A stretch of DNA of 64,000 bases. Source: Histoplasma ohiense. Taxonomy: Eukaryota; Ascomycota; Eurotiomycetes; Onygenales; Ajellomycetaceae. The stretch is taken from NCBI GenBank assembly GCA_017607445.1, contig JAEVHH010000007.1, positions 1,426,001 to 1,490,000 on the forward strand, written 5' to 3'. Position 1 is the stretch's first letter. Every line of letters begins with the position of its first letter. The notes below the pieces were generated by a model. That model saw only the letters and a program-made list of their open reading frames with translations. It was not told the DNA's origin and ran no database searches. Positions 1 through 12,595 of this stretch are shown piece by piece. The position numbers and the translations under genes are program-made.

Positions 1-1950
1 TGATATTCAGAATCTTGAAGAATTCAATATATTTATGATTGAGTTTGTGAACTGGGCGCAGCAATCAGAGATTTTTTGCATTGAGCATGACATAGTCATC
101 TATTTTAAATTGTTGAGGCTTATGTTTTGCATCATAATAGATTTTCTGTGTTTGTCACATCTTTTGTAGATTCTCAATGAGCTTATGACATGTTTTCTTG
201 ATATGTTTCATGCAGCTAGCAGCATGTATGGTGACTGGTTGTGATGATTTGCTGACATTAATTTTCAAATCAGATTGATATCTCATTAGAGCTTCCATGG
301 ATGTCATTTCAGTAGAGATATGTTGAGAGGTATTGTAAACAAACTGTGCTAGTGATAGCCAGTGTGTTCAGTCATTTTGATGATAGTTGGTAAAGCATTG
401 AAGATAATGTTTCAAGATTTGATTTTGTTGTTCTGTTTGGCCATCTGTTTGAGAGTGAAAGGCTGTTGAAAGTTTCCAGCATATGTCTAGTATATAACAA
501 AAGATGGATCAATAATGACTTGTAAACAGTGAATCTTGATTGAATATATGGTTTTTGAGTACTCTGTAAATTGTATAGAACTTGACATAAACAATTTCCA
601 CTAGTTTGTCAGCAGTAATGTTTTTGATGCAAGAAATATAGATTGTAAACTTGGTATATATATTCACAATCACTAAAATTGCATTGTAGATTTGGTGGAG
701 AAATGTAGAGGCTGACAAGTCTGTAATAAAATCCATAGTAATGAACTCAAAAGAATTTGATGATAAGAGAATTGTATTCAATTCTTCATATTGTCTGTGC
801 TGTTTTGACTTTACTCTTTGACAAATATCATAAGTGAATATATAATCTTTGATATTTCTGACTAGCTCATGTCAATAGTATTTGTTCTGAATGCTATCTA
901 TAAACTTTTTTATATCAAAGTGACCCCTCTGCAGATCATCATGATTTGCACTGATAATTTCATCAATGAATGTCTTTTGTTGAGAGACATATATACAATC
1001 ATCAGCATGCAATATATCATTCTCAGAAATTGTCTATAGCATATTTTCAGTGACAGTCATATTCTTCTCTTTTATCTTCTCTCTTTACTCAGCAGCAAAA
1101 GAATCAATCTTCTGTGTTTTACTCAGAAATGAGATGAAGAATTCAGATATTTCTGTGTATGCTGAGTCTTCAAGAATAGTCTTATTGACTGCAATCTGGG
1201 GCATATATTGCTCAACACACAATGAAGGGGAAGAGTTTACATGAGAGATAGAAGACATTGATATATAAAGTGCTTTTTGCTCATTAAAAGAAGTATTTTG
1301 CTCATTAGAGATCTGTGCACAGACTACATCAGAAGAAATATCATTTTGAAAAGAAGTATCAGTTTCTCAGTCTAGTCTAACTTCATGTTTCAGCTTCTGT
1401 TGCAGAGTAGATAATATAGTTTGATCATTATAGATCTCACTGTAGTCTGCACAACAACTGAGCTCATCAGCTGAATTCTTTGATTCAGAGCAGTGCAGTA
1501 ATACAAAATCATAAACAGATAAAGCTTTCATTCATCTGATCTGATGTCTGTTCAGTTTCTTAGTTGTCATAAAGTACTGCAGATTGGCATGATCAGATCA
1601 GATTTGAATTGAATACTGACTTCTCTTCAGATAGTGTCTTCAATTCTTAAATACTGCTACAATAGTCAAGAGTTCTTTATCATGAGTATCATAACACATT
1701 TCCACATCAATCAACTTTCTTGATCAGAAGACAACTGAATGTCAGTGTTCATCATTCTGCAACTGTGACAGAATAGCAGCAACTGCAAAAGTGAATACAT
1801 CAGATTTGATCTGAATACACTGAGCTGAATCAAAATGAGCTAATAGAGAAGCATGCATAAAGCATAATTTGAGCTCATTGAAAGTGCTTTGAGCATCTTC
1901 TATTCATATAAAAGTGGCTTTTCTTTCCCTCTTCTTGCTCTCTTTTGTAA
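1..1950 (-). pseudogene. RNase H and integrase relic of family-2 Gypsy
   Basis: From 1950 downward on the minus strand, RNase H-like sequence (blocks resembling KELLTIV and SDHANLQYF) is followed by an integrase zinc finger of HHCC type (HDD...GHF...YDICQRVK, about 990-800). The integrase core follows (TMDFITDL, YTKFTIYI, SLFTS, about 780-500), and then a HSQTDGQTE block near 470-430. The C-terminal end continues past the window edge. Frames are interrupted by TGA, but the domain order and motifs are clear. Confidence 0.85.
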
Positions 1951-2049
1951 GTTTGAATAATGGGGCTGCAATAGAGGAGAAAGACTTAATAAATCACTGA
2001 TAGAAATTAGCAAAGCTCAAGAAGAATTGAATCTCTTTAATTGATTTAG

Positions 2050-3400
2050 ATATAGATCATTCCACAATAATGAAGACTCTGTCTGACTTTATCTTGATAT
2101 CATTTGTATCTATAACAAATCTCAGAAATGAGATCTTGTCTACTTCAAATTCATACTTAGAGAGTTTTGCAAATAGATTTGCACACTTGAGATGTTCTAG
2201 CATCTTAGTAACATGCACTTTATGTTTCTGCTTTGAATTGGAGAATATGAGAATGTTGTTCAAATAGACAACACAACATATATCCAACAAATCAGACAAG
2301 ACATTGTTAATATATGCTTGGAATGTCACTGAAGCATTAGCTAGTTCAAATGATATAACTACATATTCAAAATGTCCATATCTTGTTCTAAAGACTGTCT
2401 TTCAACAGTCTTTTGCCACTATAAGTATGCAGTGATAGACATCTCAAAGATCCAGCTTAGTGAATATTTTGACTTTTGAAAGTCTATCAAGTAATTCACT
2501 TATTAGAGATAGAGGGTATTGATTCTTGATGATGATTTGATTTAATCTTCAATAGTCTACACAAAGACAGAGTTCATCATCTTTTTTGAGAACAAAGAGA
2601 ATCAGTGTATCAGCTGAGCTACTGAATGATTGTATCCATTCTTTATCTAATACATTTTTTAAATATTCTCTTAGAGTGACTAACTCAGTTTCAGAGAGAT
2701 TGTATATTGACATAAATGAAGATTGTATATCAGACTCAAGATCTATGTGATGTTTCATCTCTTCTGATCTTTTCATACTTATAGCAGCTTCTTCTGAGAA
2801 GATATGTGTGTATAACATGACATAATTGAGTAGACCAGTCAGCAAGTCTGAATATGCAGCTGAGAATATATGTGAAGCATGCTTTGAGTCTTTTGAATGT
2901 TCTGTAGATAATACTACAAGCATTTCTACTCTAGCTTCTGTGAGAACTTCAGCTAGAACATCTTGTTCAGAAATAATTTGAGACTGTTGTTCATCTTCAG
3001 AGCTTCTAAAGAAGAATTGTTCATCTGATCAATCTATAAGAGAATTTGTTTGTCTTAATCAAGGAAATTCTAATACAAGACTGTAGTTCTCCATCTTCAT
3101 TGCATGAAAGGAATGAGATGTCTGCTGTGCATTACTCTTGTGATCAGTGACAGTAGTTGCAATATTATACTCTTCAAAGAAGCATATTATACATTCATCA
3201 ATCAACTTGATCATTTTGATTTTGCAGTGAGCAGCTTCTAGATTGTGATTCTTTGTTCAAAATTCATCAACACAGTTCACTTCTGATTCAGAGTCTACTA
3301 GTGCAAGCACTTTTTGCAGACTCTTAGATGTAGTGAGTTCCACTGTGACAGTGAAGCTTAAGATGTTTTTGCATCAACTTTCTGCATTTATGACTGTCAT
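2050..3400 (-). pseudogene. protease/reverse transcriptase relic of family-2 Gypsy
   Basis: Minus-strand frames at 2923-2549 and 2329-2057 carry typical Gypsy reverse transcriptase blocks: a LREYLKNVLDKEWI-like palm entry, LCVDY, and further on ICCVVYLNNILIF. In the last, the catalytic YLDDIL has become YLNNIL, so the aspartate pair is lost. The upstream stretch to about 3400 fits an aspartic protease but I could not mark the D-S/T-G triad with certainty. The product would copy element RNA into cDNA. It is dead because of the missing Asp pair and in-frame stops. Confidence 0.85.
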
Positions 3401-3459
3401 TGTAAGTTGAATGATATGTCTTAAGCATTTTTTGAGTTCTTTGAGTTCTTTGTGTCTTT

Positions 3460-4752
3460 TGTGTCAGATTTCAAGTCAGACTTGATATTTTTGAATTCAT
3501 CTTTGAATTGTTTGAAACATGAATCAATGGTATGTCCTGGTCACTTGCAATAATGGCAATATTTTGATTGAGTGGAGTCATCAAACTTTGTAGTGTCATT
3601 TCATCTGTGTTTGTTTTATGATCTATTATCAGCATTATTTCTGTTGTTAAAGCTTTGAGTGAGGTTTTTGAAATTTGACTTCTCTTTAAGTTTCTTCCAT
3701 CTCTCTGACAGATTCAATTCTGTCATTGCAAGTTTATGTAGAGTAGCATCATAGCTTAACTCTTCCAATTTGATTGCATATTTATTGAATTTTCAGTGAA
3801 TGAAAGATAGAACTTTCATATAGAGATGTGATTTCTGATGATATTTGCTATAAGAATGCTGCAGATACTTTTCAATTGATTGTAAGTGTGAAGTAAATTG
3901 TTGAACTGTCTGATCTTCTTGTTGCTCTGTTTTTCAGTACTGTCTATCAACATCTCAGAAACTTCTATCTGAATCAGTGACTTGACATTACATTCAACTA
4001 ACAAATTCTTCTCATGATGGCAAAGTTCATATATTATGTGTATATTGATATCAACATTGTTGCATCTTGATATTGAAATGAGTAACAGCTTCAATGATCT
4101 TTTGATGGTTGTATTCATTGTAGTAATCAAGATCACTGACATGGAAAGTAATAGCAGCTGTAACAAAGTTTTCAAATTCTTTCATACTTTGATCTCAGAA
4201 CTTTTTCACATCTCTTTAAGAAGAGTGATCACTTATACTGAGATCTTGAAGTTCTAATTGTCAAAGTGGTATCTGACTACATCTTTCATTGACAGTAGTC
4301 ACAGCACTTTTCACTAAAATATTGAGTACTTATAGTGTGATTTCTGATAATTCAAGAATATTGATGATGTTATTGTAGTTATCATTCACACTAGTTGCAT
4401 CTCTACTGTGGTTTGAATGTGCTTCTAGTGTATTTCAGATGACTGGAATTGTTTCATTCAATTCTTGTAGTAAAGTATCACATCACTGTTGAAGTTCTTG
4501 CAATTCTTTCTCAGTCTGTAATTTTTTGATTCTTCTGATTACAGCTATTTTTTCAGTCTCAATTGTGCTGAGATCTTCAGAAGAGATATCTTCTTCTGAA
4601 CTATATTCAGAGTTCAATTTCATAGAGAAAGATAATACTTGTTGTGTACTTTCAGTAGCAGAAGTGTGTGTTTCACAGTTTTCTTTCATAATGTTTGTTG
4701 CTTTGGATTCAGTGATAGCATGAGTACAGTGGATGCTGCAGATAGAGGTCAT
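3460..4752 (-). pseudogene. gag relic of family-2 Gypsy
   Basis: The frame starts at ATG 4752 with an 89-residue Ser/Glu-rich N-terminus. It continues in broken pieces to a CCHC-type zinc knuckle around 3575-3510, read as CHYCK-stop-PGHT on the minus strand. That is the usual nucleocapsid position at the end of Gypsy gag. Several TGA stops and frame breaks make it non-functional. The matching N-terminus at 63771 on the plus strand supports this start. It would encode the structural capsid/nucleocapsid protein. Confidence 0.75.
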
Positions 4753-4799
4753 GACTATTACTCAATGAATCATCTCTTGAAGATTGAGTGATTAGAAAC

Positions 4800-5072
4800 T
4801 GTGAGGTGTAGTGACAGTGTGAAGAGTAACAGTAGAAGATAGTTTATAGTGTAGCAGAGATAATAGTAATATATTGTAAAGCAATATAGTATAGTAGTGT
4901 AATGTAGTGTAGTGTAGCTAATCGCTAAGGAAGAAAAGAAAGAGAAAGAAGATGTGCGAAATACATACATCGATATATATATATACATATAGAAATAGCG
5001 GTAGCGAGAGTATAATGGAAAGAGGTAAGAATAAGCGAAGATAATAAGGAAATAATAAACGAGTGCATTACA
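4800..5072 (-). repeat. 5' LTR of family-2 Gypsy
   Basis: On the minus strand this begins TGTAATGCACTCG and ends CACCTCACA, with TGT...ACA termini. It matches the LTRs at 63461-63723 and 54696-61953 (split) and the fragment at 44124-44360. It is rich in short TA-containing runs (such as TATATATATA) and still holds several CpGs, so it is less decayed than most family members. Confidence 0.88.
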
Positions 5073-5318
5073 ATAGGGTATGATTTGATGAATTTCATCC
5101 TTGATGAACTGGAATTTGGATACTACCCATTTGTCAGGTATGCTCTCAAGGTTGAACTCAGAATGAGTGTATGGAACTGACAGCCTATATCAATATAAAA
5201 GATCTCACTTTCTTGCATCAAAAATAGAGTTCAAAACAACTGTACAAGCAGCAGCAGTGGCAGCAGCAGCAGTGGCAGCAGCAGCTGCTGCAATCTCATC
5301 TTCAACATTCAAATCCAT
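5073..5318 (-). pseudogene. N-terminal fragment of a Harbinger-like transposase
   Basis: The minus-strand frame from ATG 5318 gives a short acidic start and an alanine-rich tract (about 15 residues, GCT/GCA repeats). Two TGA positions readable as former CGA and TGG follow, then a block ending KFQFIKDEIHQII. The F-x-F-x-KDEI arrangement resembles the N-terminal region of fungal PIF/Harbinger (DDE_Tnp_4) proteins. The family-2 Gypsy LTR interrupts the frame at 5072, so no catalytic part is visible. Assignment rests on a short motif and is tentative. Confidence 0.4.
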
Positions 5319-5561
5319 CATGATGATGAGATTATGCCCACTGCGGGGTTTGAAGCTGTTAATTATAGCAATGGATTATTATTATATCCTTTATCTGATG
5401 TACAAGAGCTTTTCAATTAGATTAATATAACATTTACAAATTCTATACCACAAGAGTGCTGAATTGTGGCATCTATGCCTATATAGAAAGGCAGTGTGTA
5501 CTAAAAATATTTTGCGACTTGGTGTTGCAGAATCCCTCTAATGTTCTTCCACTCTGTGCTC
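5319..5561. other. Unassigned sequence between Harbinger fragment and LINE
   Basis: I see no gene. It may be the 5' flank of the Harbinger-like element. The last 27 bases (5535-5561) match the repeat unit of the family-1 Gypsy LTR, so the LINE that follows probably landed in an LTR remnant. Confidence 0.4.
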
Positions 5562-5711
5562 CATCCTTACAACTACCCACGAACATAGAGGTACATTTGA
5601 ATTTTCCAATTTTCTAACTGTTTTTCATATAATTTTAATCCTTCAATCTGTTCAATATCATCACACATCCTCTGTGATTACTCTATGTGTGTGTACTACA
5701 CAGATTGAGTG

Positions 5712-7370
5712 GTCATGGAGCTCTCAACACTCTTTCATTCATTCAAGAATATTAACACAGTCTACATCAGATCACTGAAGCTAAAATCATCAGTCAATTT
5801 TGTTACTGAAAAGACTGATAAAAGACAGAGAAAGACTGTTACAATGTTTTCTTCAATTCTCAAAAAAATCAGTGACAATATTCTCACAGTCATCTCTCAG
5901 CTACAGAAGTAGTTTGAGAAGACTCAATATCAACAAAATCTACAACAGAAAACTCTCATTAGATTGATAAAAACTCTGAACAGCTGAGTTGAGAAAAAGA
6001 AATAGTCAGTCAATTAGAACTTTATTCAAATTTTCTATAAAAGATTCATTATATATATAACAACAGATCTGAGTACAGTATTAATTTTTAGAAAAAATAC
6101 AGTTTCAGATACTCATTCACAGTTAAATTCAACAAAGACAACTATAAAAAAGCTGACTATCTGAATGAATATTATACAGAAGAGAAAAAATTCTATTTTT
6201 TCTGAAACTATTTTTATTAAAACTACAACTTTCTCAACTGACAGAGCTAGTGAAGTCAGTCTACAGCTCAAAAATATCAATCAGTCAAAAAATCTTACAG
6301 AGAATATAAAGCAGCAGAAAAACTTACAAATTCTTATCATTCTTCAATCAGAGAAACAAATCACTCAACTGCAGCTATATACTATACAGCAGACAATCAT
6401 TGCAAACATTCAGAGAATGAAGAATATAGCTAATATGTCAAAAATAAAGCTTATCAGAATAAATTAAACAATTATATTAAGTAATAGAGATATACACAAT
6501 ACTCTGATCACTGAGAAGACAGTAACTATTCTCTGTGAAGTTTTTAACATCACAAAGATTCAGCTATCAGAGTAGTGATACAATTATACTATTTCAGAGA
6601 TCTCAGAATTTATTCAGAACTGAGAAGAGACAAAAATTTTCACAGACAAAATAATTGAGAGAGAGATTCTGATTCAGACAAAGATAAAATCAGTGAGCTG
6701 TCAACTCTTATAATATGAAATGAATTTTAAAACAGAGAAGATTATATAAATTATCTTCTTTCTCATTTCAATGAAAGATTTCTCACTCTTCAATATCAGT
6801 AAGAGGATCAGACTCATTGAGAAAAGATCTCTGACAGTGAGATATAACTCAGAATGTCAGAAATACTGTTATTTATCAAAGTATACACAATTGATAAGAT
6901 ACTTCAACTGCAGCAAGCTCACAAGTCAGCACAAGAAGTCAACAAATATGAAGTATAAGAGAGTATTATAGTATGTCAACTACTGTCAACTCTACTCAGC
7001 TGAGTATCAGCACTGCTCTGCTGCACTCAGATATATAAACAGCATTCTCAGATATCTAACTCAAAAGAAGCTAACAGCTGTTCATTATCTTGACAATAAA
7101 TATCACAGAAATACTCAGAAACAGCAATCATCATCAGTATAGTCAGCATCAATAATTATAGTGATAATATCTACATCATTAAATTCAATCAACTCAGTCA
7201 ACACAGTTCACTGAGCTAGCATCTCACAAGCAGATAACTACTCAGAGCTTCATCAATGAAGAGAATATTATCTGACAGATGACTTACATGAGACAACACT
7301 CAACTCACACAGCAGAGCAGCAGCACAATCAAACAGTCAAGAAATAATCTAATTTCAGTATACAGACAAC
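5712..7370 (+). pseudogene. LINE ORF1 relic (nucleic-acid-binding protein)
   Basis: The broken frame runs from about 5712. Its N-terminal half is predicted helical and Gln/Asn-rich (for example 6165-6467). A Cys/His cluster around 6855-7010 (ECQKYC, YFNCSKLTSQHKK, then NYC...YQHC) resembles the CCHC knuckles that close ORF1 of Tad1-type LINEs. The protein would coat element RNA. At least ten stops, mostly TGA, break it. The second copy at 53818-54695 aligns with the first half. Confidence 0.65.
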
Positions 7371-7550
7371 AGATCTGAAATTCTTCAATTTCATCTCACA
7401 AATAAATTTTGACAGTAGCTCATTAAATAACTTTTCATACTAGAATATCAACATCAGCAACACAGTTGATACTGCAGAAACAATCAGTAGAAAAATCACT
7501 CTTTACAGATTTTCTGAGTAAATACAGTCAGAGCAGCTCTCTGTCATATA

Positions 7551-8817
7551 TAGACTGATCAGTGAGATCATGAATTTCATATTTAATTTGATTTGATTTG
7601 ATTCCAGTCCATTTCTTGGCATGATTTCCAGTGGAACCAGAATCAGAATGAGAGTGTAAAGTGACTAGAATTATTAGAACATGAGTGAAATGAGACTAAT
7701 AAATCTTGATATTTCATGTAAAGTGACTGACTATCAAAAATAAGAACATGACCTGAGACTGACTATGATTTTGACTGAGGTTTGGTCCCATTCTGATGAT
7801 TATATAATACATATCTTAGATATCAATCTGATGATATAATTGGTGGAGATATTGCCCCTATCTAGTGCTGCCAACCTATCTATTGCTGCAAGCTATCCCT
7901 CGCTGCTAAGCTATCCCTCGCTGCTAAGCTATCGCCGCTGCCAACCTATCTATTGCTGCAAGCTATCCCTCGCTGCTAAGCTATCCCTCGCTGCTAAGCT
8001 ATCCCTCGCTGCTAAGCTATCGCCGCTGCCAACCTATCTATTGCTGCAAGCTATCCCTCGCTGCTAAGCTATCGCTGCCAACCTATCTATCGCTGCCAAC
8101 CTATCACCGCTGCCAATCTATCGCCGCTGCCAACCTATCTATTGCTGCAAGCTATCCCTCGCTGCTAAGCTATCGCTGCCAACCTATCTATCGCTGCCAA
8201 CCTATCACCGCTGCCAATCTATCGCCGCTGCCAACCTATCTATTGCTGCAAGCTATCCCTCGCTGCTAAGCTATCACTGCCAACCTATCTATCGCTGCCA
8301 ATCTATCTATCGCTGCCAATTTATCTACCACTGCCAATCTATCTATTGCTGCTAATCTATTGCTGCTGCCAATCTATCTATCACTGCTAATCTATTGCTG
8401 CTAATCTATCACTGCTAATCTATCGCTGCTAATCTATCGCTGCTAATCTATCGCTGCCAACCTATCTACCGCGGCGAATCTATCTATCACTATCATTACT
8501 AGTTCAAAATAGAACTAGAGCATAAATACACTAAACTTCTTTTGATAGGTAATGATTTTTGGTAACACTCATAGCATTATATCATCTATATAGGGTAAAT
8601 CATGATCCCATTTGGTCCCATTTTAACAAAATGAGACCAAATGGGACCAGAATCAGTAATTTATAAGAAGAACATGACCTGGGACTAGATTTATAATATA
8701 AACAGTGTAAAGTAACTAATTTAATAAACACTATATGGAATCAGAACTAAGAAATTTGATAATGGGACTGAAGAAATATTTAGTCCCAGTTCCATGCATG
8801 GTCACACAGCCAGTCTA
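7551..8817 (-). mobile_element. hAT-derived non-autonomous element, copy 1, with internal minisatellite
   Basis: It begins TAGACTGATC and ends CAGCCAGTCTA. It is flanked by the perfect 8-bp duplication GTCATATA (7543-7550 and 8818-8825), the hAT hallmark. Its ends and subterminal parts match the complete hAT at 28388-34181 (right end: the TGGACTGGGACC-type block; left end: TGGTCACACAG). The genes are replaced by a tandem repeat. The orientation given is relative to the autonomous element. Other copies are at 40152-41445 and 54961-61944. The insertion split a LINE. Confidence 0.93.
7850..8500 (+). repeat. Tandem repeat of CTATCGCTGCCAA-type units
   Basis: About 650 bases are built from 12-17 bp units reading CTATC(C/G)CTCGCTGCTAAG or CTATCTATCGCTGCCAAC with variation. 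Higher-order blocks of about 120 bp repeat at 7925-8290. Unlike the flanks, the units keep many CpGs. Open frames across it (for example 7840-8067) are repeat artefacts. Confidence 0.9.
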
Positions 8818-10619
8818 GTCATATAGCAGCTCTACAGCTTGCTTTTGAGCAGAGCTGTGAGATGATCTGTATACAGAAGTTTTACACACACTCTGATATC
8901 AAGACTTCTAATCACTCAGCATATGAGTGCTTTGTATTTATAGATCACTGAGATGATACTAATCTGAAACAGTAAAAGAAGAAGAGACTCTGAGTCATGA
9001 TATATATATATAAAGATTCAAAGATAAGAGCACAGCAACACTGATCTATACAAAACAGAGATCTGCTGTGAGTCAGTGTCAATGACTGTCACATTCTCAA
9101 TGTGTACAGACAGTCTGAAATAGACACAGTCATGAACTATCTGATCAATTTGAGCTCATCAGTCTACTGTCTGATAGATGAGGATTTCAATGTACAATAT
9201 GATATCTTTGAATCAGAGACAGTGAATCTACACTGAGAAGAGAAGCTTATTCAGTGAGTCAGTGAATATAGAATGAACTTTGTGAAAAAGATAGATATTT
9301 CAACTTATACAGCAGATCATGTAATTGATCTCATCTTCTTCAATATGATCTTTACTTTCACTTCAGTGCATCAAGATTTACACTGCAGCTCAGATCATCA
9401 GTCTATAATTACTATACTACTGACAACATCTCAGATATAGCAGAGCAGAGCTCAGATCAAAATCACAGATTCTCAGCTGAAGTTCTTTGCAGATCTTATC
9501 AGAAATTTTATAATGAATATACTTTGCTCAGATAGAGTTGAGAATGCAGTATAGTTTGATAATCTGACTCAACACTTCACTCAGAATCTTCTGACTGCAG
9601 CTCAGACAGTCAGCAAGTCAGTGCAACAGAGATAAACTACAACTCTCTGATGAACAGCAGACTGCTGAAGAATACATTAAGAGCTCATCACTCATCAGAC
9701 AGAGACTGCAAAACACTGATTCAAGAACACAGTGTGCAAGATCAAGTATATATATTGAAAACAGATGATCAATGAAATCAGAGATAATAGAGATCTGTAT
9801 CAGATAATAGTATAGCATAAGCTGAAATTCAATCTCAGAGTATTTTCTTTGATGATTGAGGATCAGATTATAGAAGAGACAGCTGTCAAAGCTGAGATAC
9901 TTCAGCAAACTATTCTGAAGTAGTACAACTCAGTCAATGATCTGAAATACAACTCATTGAATGATAAACACTGAAGTGATATGAGAAATCTGCTCTGAAA
10001 TCCTCAGATTGAAATGAAGAAGATAGAGTATAACATCATTGAAATACAGAGTATCTCTTCAGATACAGATGAAATCACAGTGTGACTGCTCAAAATATAC
10101 TGACAGTATATATCTCTCTTTGTACAGCAGCTATACAACTGCTGTCTTTAGCTCTGTCACTTCCCACAAATCTGAAAGTTGACAGAGATGACAATGATAT
10201 TTAAGATAGATAAAAGAAATAGAAGCTCAGTTCACTTCTGAAGACTTATTATTCTTCTCTCAGTAATCTTCAAAAAGCTGAAACACATTGTTGCAAGACA
10301 ACTGATGTACACAGTACTCATTTATAATGTAGTCAGCTTATAGTATGAAGAAGTACTACTCAGATAATCTGTAATGAATCTGATAGCTGCTTTCACTCAT
10401 GAAATGAAGACAGTTTTCACACAAAACAAGAAGATGTTCATGATTACAATGAATGTGCAGAGTGTATTTGATGCTGTGCTGTGCAGACAGCTGCTTCAGC
10501 AGATGACACAACAGAGATGATTATACAAACTGCTACAACTCATTGACAACTTTCTCATCAAATACAGAGCTCAGATTCAGCTGAAGAGAATCATCACAGC
10601 AGTATATCAGATGCAATAT
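8818..10619 (+). pseudogene. LINE ORF2 relic: endonuclease and start of reverse transcriptase
   Basis: After the insertion the frame resumes. A C-terminal endonuclease block (DLHCSSDHQSII, about 9380-9415) carries the SDH motif of apurinic-like endonucleases. Reverse transcriptase follows from about 10190 with blocks resembling IFKKLKHIVARQL and TMNVQSVFDAV, the latter being the motif around the first catalytic aspartate (the usual TMDVQGAFDAV has become TMNVQ). The frame is cut at 10619 before the YADD region. The product would nick target DNA and prime reverse transcription there. Multiple TGA stops show it is dead. Confidence 0.8.
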
Positions 10620-11153
10620 TGTGACGGATTAGCACTCATTAGTAATTAACTTATGCAATCAACTCCTCTTCTGCATCTGCTTGTTTCTGATTGTTGTGAC
10701 CTTGCATAACTCTCAATGTTCTTCCACTCTGTGCTCTGTGCTTGTGTAGTTTCTAACAATTCTTTCATGTAGCTCTTAATGTTCTTCTGCTCTGTGCTCT
10801 GTGCTTGTGTAGTCTCTAATGATTCTTCTGTGTAGCTTTTTATATTCTTCTGCTCTGTGTTCTGTGCTTGTATAGTCTCTAATGATTCTTCTGTGTAGCT
10901 CTCAATGATTCCCTCATTTTATGTTTCATGCTTGTGTAGCTTCTAATGATTCTTATGCATACTTCTTAATATTCTTTCACTTCACACTCCACTGTGGAGT
11001 GGCTTCTGATATTCTTCTGCTCTGAACTTTTCTCTATAAGAATTCTCTTTGTATAATCTTTTCTTCTGATTTCTTTTCTCTTTCTTTTCTTAATCAATTC
11101 ATAATCTGTAATTAGAATAGTATCAAATTGTTAATTGAAGTATGTCTGTTACA
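10620..11153 (+). repeat. Family-1 Gypsy LTR 1 (534 bp)
   Basis: It begins TGTGACGG and ends CTGTTACA. It is the same length as the LTRs at 17343, 22891, 25290 and 36626. It contains four copies of a unit of about 63 bp (TAGTTTCTAACAATTCTT core). It cuts the LINE reverse transcriptase frame. The five bases before it (AATAT) do not recur after any downstream LTR, so the partner end has been lost or recombined. Confidence 0.9.
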
Positions 11154-11528
11154 TTATGAATTGATTCTTCTGTGTTTAAGATCTGAGTGTCTTGTTATTA
11201 GTTCTTATATCTGAGTGTGTTGTTATCAGTTCTTACATCTGAGTGTGTTGTTTACAGATCTGAGTGTTTAGTTGTTACAAGAGATTCCTCATGAGTTCAA
11301 GTGCTTCTATTGTTAGTTATATAGATCATTGTGTCTAAGTGTCTGAGACACAATCAACTGTGTTCTATAAGGCTTGAGTGTCTACAAACTGTAACACTGT
11401 GAATAGTGTTCATGAAGAAGCTTGATCAAGCTTAGTGCTGCAACACTGTGAATAGTGTCTGTGAGAGAATTGAGTGCCTACAAGTATTCTCTTTCTTTTA
11501 TTATTATTACATGTTCTTAGATATTGAA

Positions 11529-12590
11529 ATGAACTACAAGCAATTCTATGAACATCTGCTGCATCTGAACATGATGGACAACAACTTAGATCTACAAAGC
11601 ATTCTTCAGCAGCAGATGCTACAGATGACTGAATTGCAATGATGATTTGCTAAGATGAACACTTTCATATTCACCATTCCTTCTACACCCACACCTCATG
11701 AAAAGCCTCCAAGAGAGAAGCTTCCAATCCTCAATAAATATGAGAGAGATCTAGTGCTCTATCTTGTGTGGAAGTCAAAAGTGAATGTCAAATTGGACAT
11801 TGATGAATGAGCAATAGACTCACTATTCAATCAAGTGTGGTATATTCATAGCAGATTGAATGATGATGTGTTAGCAAAATTCCAACTCTGAATGAGTCAT
11901 TGTCAGAATCATCAGTGTATGCCAGAGCTAGTCTTCTGACAACTTGACTCCCTCTTTCTCAATTCTATGCTTCAAGTCAAGGTGTTAGACTGGCTTAATC
12001 AAACTTATCAGATGAATGTTGTATTGACAATTTATCTTTCTGAATTTGATTGTAAGCTTCTAGAAGCAGATGGGCAAGACTGAAATGATGCTGTCAAGAT
12101 CAACATATTATTCAAGAACTTGAACTTTCAGTTGCATAATTGAAGTGTAGAGTGTCTGAAGCTCTCAACATACAGTGAATTCTGTACTGATCTTTGTCTG
12201 TTGAACAATGATCTGTCTCAGTTTTATGCACTTCAAAATCACAGAGAATTCTGCTGAACAAATATGTATGCTCTGAACTGCTCTGCAGCACTTCCCACCT
12301 CCAAACCAGAATCAATGAACTGAATCCCACATGTAAATGCAAGTTGCTCAAGGATTTCCAATGTCTCAGAGAAGAATGCTGCTGATCAAATTGTCAGAGA
12401 AGTCTGCATACACTGCAATAAATCAGAGCACTTCACAAATCAATGTTCAAATGCAATCACTCTGAGTAAACCCCCCATGTGTGTAAATGCTGTGTCGCCC
12501 ACAGATAGGCAAGAACAGAGAAAAGATGAGCTCTCACTCTAAAATATGAATGAGAGCTCAAGAAGCAGAAAGCTAGCTGAAGATTTGAGC
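11529..12590 (+). pseudogene. gag relic, family-1 Gypsy copy 1
   Basis: The ATG at 11529 is shared with the other copies (18258 and the homologue in 25290-37159). A short N-terminus with a Gln-rich stretch leads into a capsid-like region containing FNQVWYIHSRLN. A CCHC zinc knuckle ends it around 12405-12445 (CIHCNKSEHFTNQC, well preserved). TGA replaces former CGA/TGG codons at several points. The product would be the capsid/nucleocapsid polyprotein. Confidence 0.8.
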
Positions 12591-12595
12591 AGAAG

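Larger units (their letters stand above)
1..5072 (-). mobile_element. Gypsy LTR retrotransposon, family 2, 5' LTR to integrase, runs off window start
   Basis: Read on the minus strand the order is LTR (5072-4800), gag, protease/reverse transcriptase, RNase H and integrase, which is the Ty3/Gypsy order. The 3' LTR lies beyond position 1. The same family occurs at 54696-63460 and at 63461-64000 on the plus strand, whose LTR and gag start align with this copy. The copy is decayed: frames are broken mainly by TGA. It is inserted in a Harbinger-like transposase gene that resumes at 5073. Confidence 0.9.
5562..10619 (+). mobile_element. Tad1-like LINE, 5' part, interrupted twice
   Basis: The element begins at CATCCTTACAACTACC, as does the second copy at 53818. 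It has ORF1 with a Cys/His cluster, then ORF2 with an apurinic-type endonuclease and the start of a reverse transcriptase. It is split at 7551-8817 by a hAT-derived element (8-bp duplication) and cut off at 10620 by a Gypsy LTR. The remainder of the reverse transcriptase and the 3' end are not found in the window. Decay leaves many TGA stops. Confidence 0.8.

Noticed and set aside
7840..8067. Protein with YPSLLS-type repeats; same at 61402-61656
   Set aside because: It comes from translating the minisatellite. There is no start context or conservation between arrays.
7850..8500. CRISPR-like array
   Set aside because: The units are contiguous minisatellite variants without unique spacers, inside a transposon with 8-bp duplications.
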